Assembly (NCBI RefSeq): GCF_004770895.1
Contig: NZ_RQHS01000010.1
Span: 248,001 to 312,000, forward strand
Length of the DNA: 64,000 bases
Source of the DNA: Leptospira dzoumogneensis
Lineage (GTDB): Bacteria > Spirochaetota > Leptospiria > Leptospirales > Leptospiraceae
Reading direction: 5' to 3'
This document shows, piece after piece, positions 62,375-64,000 of the stretch; the stretch's first letter is position 1, and the number at the start of each line of letters is the position of its first letter. The notes below the pieces were generated by a model, which was given only the letters and a program-made list of their open reading frames with translations, was not told the DNA's origin and made no database searches. The position numbers were made by a program, and so were the translations under genes.

Positions 62375-62395
62375 TAAATTCCGGCCTTGCCGGGA
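62375..62395 (-). terminator. weak hairpin after dnaB
   Basis: CCGGC and GCCGG pair around a CTT loop just beyond the dnaB stop. On the minus strand only AATTT follows, so termination would be weak; read-through into aspS is possible. Confidence 0.35.
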
Positions 62396-63718
62396 CTACA
62401 CGTTATCAAATCTGGAAAGTTCAGGTCGGAAGGCAAGTGGAAAAGAACCGGTTGGTCCGGACCTGTTTTTGGCGATGATGATCTCCGCCATTCCCTTCAT
62501 TCTAGGATCTTCCTCTTCGTCCTTTCCCTTCTCTCCACGATAGATGAATGTAACAATATCAGCGTCCTGTTCGATCGCACCCGACTCTCTTAAGTCCGCA
62601 AGTTGAGGTCTTTGGTCCTTGGATCTCTGCTCAATGGATCGGTTCATCTGAGAAAGTGCGATCACCGGACATCTTGCTTCTTTTGCCATCTGCTTAAGCG
62701 CTCTGGAAATCGAAGAAACCTCTTGTTGTCTTCCCCCGTCCCTATTTTTGGGGTCGTTCATGAGCTGGAGATAATCCACGATAATGAGTCCAAGTGTTTC
62801 ATTGGTGAGAAGTTTACGGACTCTTCCCTTAAAGTCGTCCACACTCAGTGCGCCTGAATCATCTATATAAATAGGAGAAGAAGTTACCTTAATGATTGCA
62901 TCGATCAGCTTGGGAGCATCCGACTTGGTCACTTCGGAACGTTTTAATTTATTGGATTCCACCTGGGCATAAGAACACACAAGTTTGAGCAGAAGTTCCA
63001 TTCTACTCATCTCTAAGGAGAAGATCACCACCGGTCGGTTATGGATCAGAGCAACATTGGATGCGATATTCAGTGCCAATGTGGTCTTACCGTTACCGGG
63101 TCTTGCAGCCAAGACCATCATCTCGTATTCTTTTAGGCCGGAAGTCATCTCATCGAACTGAGTAAAATTAGTCCTGAGACCTTTGATCTGGCCTCTACTC
63201 TCCATGATATCTTTGATATATTCGGAAAGTGCCGCCTTATCTCCGGAAACAGGAAGAAGTCCTTTTACATCCGCAGATCTGGAAACATCCGTAAGACTTT
63301 GTTCGATCTGATTGAATACCGACTCGTTTTCGCCCGGTTCTTTCTGGATCAACTCCAGGGCGTTCATTAATAATTTAGAATATTTTCTTCTTTCGGAAAG
63401 ACGTTTGATCCTTTCCGCATAGTAACCCAGAGGATGGGAAACTACAGAATCCTTATAAAGAGAATAAATATATTCGTATTCTCTTTCCGGATCTTTAAGT
63501 AATGAATTTTCTTTTAAGAAGTTTAGGACGGAAACAGGATCTACTGCGATCCGTTTGTCCACAAGGTCCAGGATTGCCTTGTAAATTCTTCTGTTTGTAT
63601 CTTGGTAAAAATCCTCAGGAACGAGGGGAATATCGATTAGATTATCCGCTCCTTTAAGAAGCAGAAATCCGAGAAAGGACTTCTCGGATTCCAGTTCAAA
63701 CAAGGAGTCGGCTTGCAT
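62396..63718 (-). CDS. dnaB: replicative DNA helicase DnaB
   Basis: A 440-residue hexameric helicase. The N-terminal helical DnaG-binding domain (about 1-105) leads to the RecA-like motor: Walker [20 protein letters not shown], Walker [13 protein letters not shown] and the DnaB sequence [14 protein letters not shown]. It unwinds DNA at the fork. It lies 12 bases downstream of rplI. A small CCGGC/GCCGG hairpin follows the stop but without a T-run. Confidence 0.97.
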   Translation of the reverse strand: MQADSLFELESEKSFLGFLLLKGADNLIDIPLVPEDFYQDTNRRIYKAILDLVDKRIAVDPVSVLNFLKENSLLKDPEREYEYIYSLYKDSVVSHPLGYYAERIKRLSERRKYSKLLMNALELIQKEPGENESVFNQIEQSLTDVSRSADVKGLLPVSGDKAALSEYIKDIMESRGQIKGLRTNFTQFDEMTSGLKEYEMMVLAARPGNGKTTLALNIASNVALIHNRPVVIFSLEMSRMELLLKLVCSYAQVESNKLKRSEVTKSDAPKLIDAIIKVTSSPIYIDDSGALSVDDFKGRVRKLLTNETLGLIIVDYLQLMNDPKNRDGGRQQEVSSISRALKQMAKEARCPVIALSQMNRSIEQRSKDQRPQLADLRESGAIEQDADIVTFIYRGEKGKDEEEDPRMKGMAEIIIAKNRSGPTGSFPLAFRPELSRFDNV

Positions 63719-63730
63719 TTTTGCTCCGGC

Positions 63731-64000
63731 TTACGCTTCTGTAGAAACGACTTCCTCTTTCTTCACATGAACTGTGATAGTCGGGAGGATACCTTCGGCA
63801 AGACGCACTTTTAATTTATAGGAACCTAGGTTACGGATAGGCTCTGGGAATTCGATTTTACGTTTGTCTACTTCGAATCCTGCGGTTTTTAACAAAGCTG
63901 CTACATCGGCAGGAGTTACCGCTCCAAAAAGTTTATCCCCGCCTCCGGTCTTAACGGAAATTTCGAATTCTTTTCCGTTCAATCCAGAAGATACGGATTC
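63731..64000 (-). CDS. rplI: 50S ribosomal protein L9, C-terminal part (cut by window edge)
   Basis: The last 89 residues of L9 are present; the N-terminal rRNA-binding domain lies beyond the right edge. The visible part is the C-terminal domain: NGKEFEISVKTGGGDKLFGA, VTPADVAALLKTAG and the terminal YKLKVRLAEGILPTITVHV beta strands. L9 binds 23S rRNA at the base of the L1 stalk. It is immediately upstream of dnaB, a pairing seen in many bacteria. Confidence 0.93.
   Translation of the reverse strand, partial: ESVSSGLNGKEFEISVKTGGGDKLFGAVTPADVAALLKTAGFEVDKRKIEFPEPIRNLGSYKLKVRLAEGILPTITVHVKKEEVVSTEA

Overview
The window is chromosomal DNA from a Leptospira species. The clearest marker is a full-length LipL32 lipoprotein gene (8777-9583). 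LipL32 is known from pathogenic and intermediate leptospires and is absent from typical saprophytes. This copy differs clearly from the L. interrogans protein as I remember it, so I infer an intermediate (P2-type) species. Spirochaete-style lipoproteins, moderate to low GC, frequent TTG starts and recurrent short intergenic repeats fit the genus. I see no rRNA, tRNA, CRISPR array, insertion sequence or prophage. Nearly all of the window is ordinary, densely packed chromosome.

Layout. 1-5.3 kb: cut SDR gene, GST-like protein, small ORF, M3 oligopeptidase, lipoprotein, tandem MaoC protein. 5.4-9.6 kb: clpS, a transketolase C-terminal half and metK on the minus strand, then a small ParB-fold protein and lipL32. 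9.9-19.3 kb: acyl-CoA dehydrogenase and SDR, a membrane SpoIIE-type phosphatase with TPRs, an SDR-like protein, a class III cyclase, a DUF962 protein and a class II photolyase. 19.5-21.6 kb: groES-groEL with two CIRCE operators. 21.6-30.8 kb: a minus-strand cluster (lipB, membrane sensor, STAS/zinc-ribbon protein, murJ, DUF167) ending in a 1654-residue secreted protein made of about 45 aromatic repeats. 30.8-33.6 kb: Panacea-like protein, panD, a secreted protein and a hicAB toxin-antitoxin pair. 33.7-44.7 kb: GHKL-HDOD protein, ABC ATPase, topA, MpaB-like protein, cysK, an archaeal-type GAPDH homologue, gamma carbonic anhydrase, GT-C-like membrane protein and a signal peptidase homologue that lacks its catalytic dyad. 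44.9-51.2 kb: gap-pgk-tpiA-secG, an exported protein, a PAS histidine kinase and a response regulator with a GHKL output domain. 51.5-64 kb: a long minus-strand housekeeping run (rplI, dnaB, aspS, phoH, PgpH-like HD protein, ybeY, recO, argS, cinA, propeller protein).

How the genes fit together. Lower glycolysis (gap, pgk, tpiA) is co-directional with the secretion gene secG and a two-component pair. The rplI-to-cinA run couples replication, translation, RNA quality control, repair and probably cyclic-di-AMP turnover, with overlapping genes throughout. Several proteins are built from signalling parts: two GHKL-type ATPase domains outside ordinary kinases, a STAS protein, a SpoIIE phosphatase and a cyclase. 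This suggests heavy partner-switching and second-messenger regulation.

The best candidates for something undescribed are the giant aromatic-repeat protein with its MurJ-containing operon, the archaeal-type GAPDH homologue beside cysK, the dyad-less signal peptidase, and two families of palindromic intergenic repeats, one of which sits inside the loops of the other.
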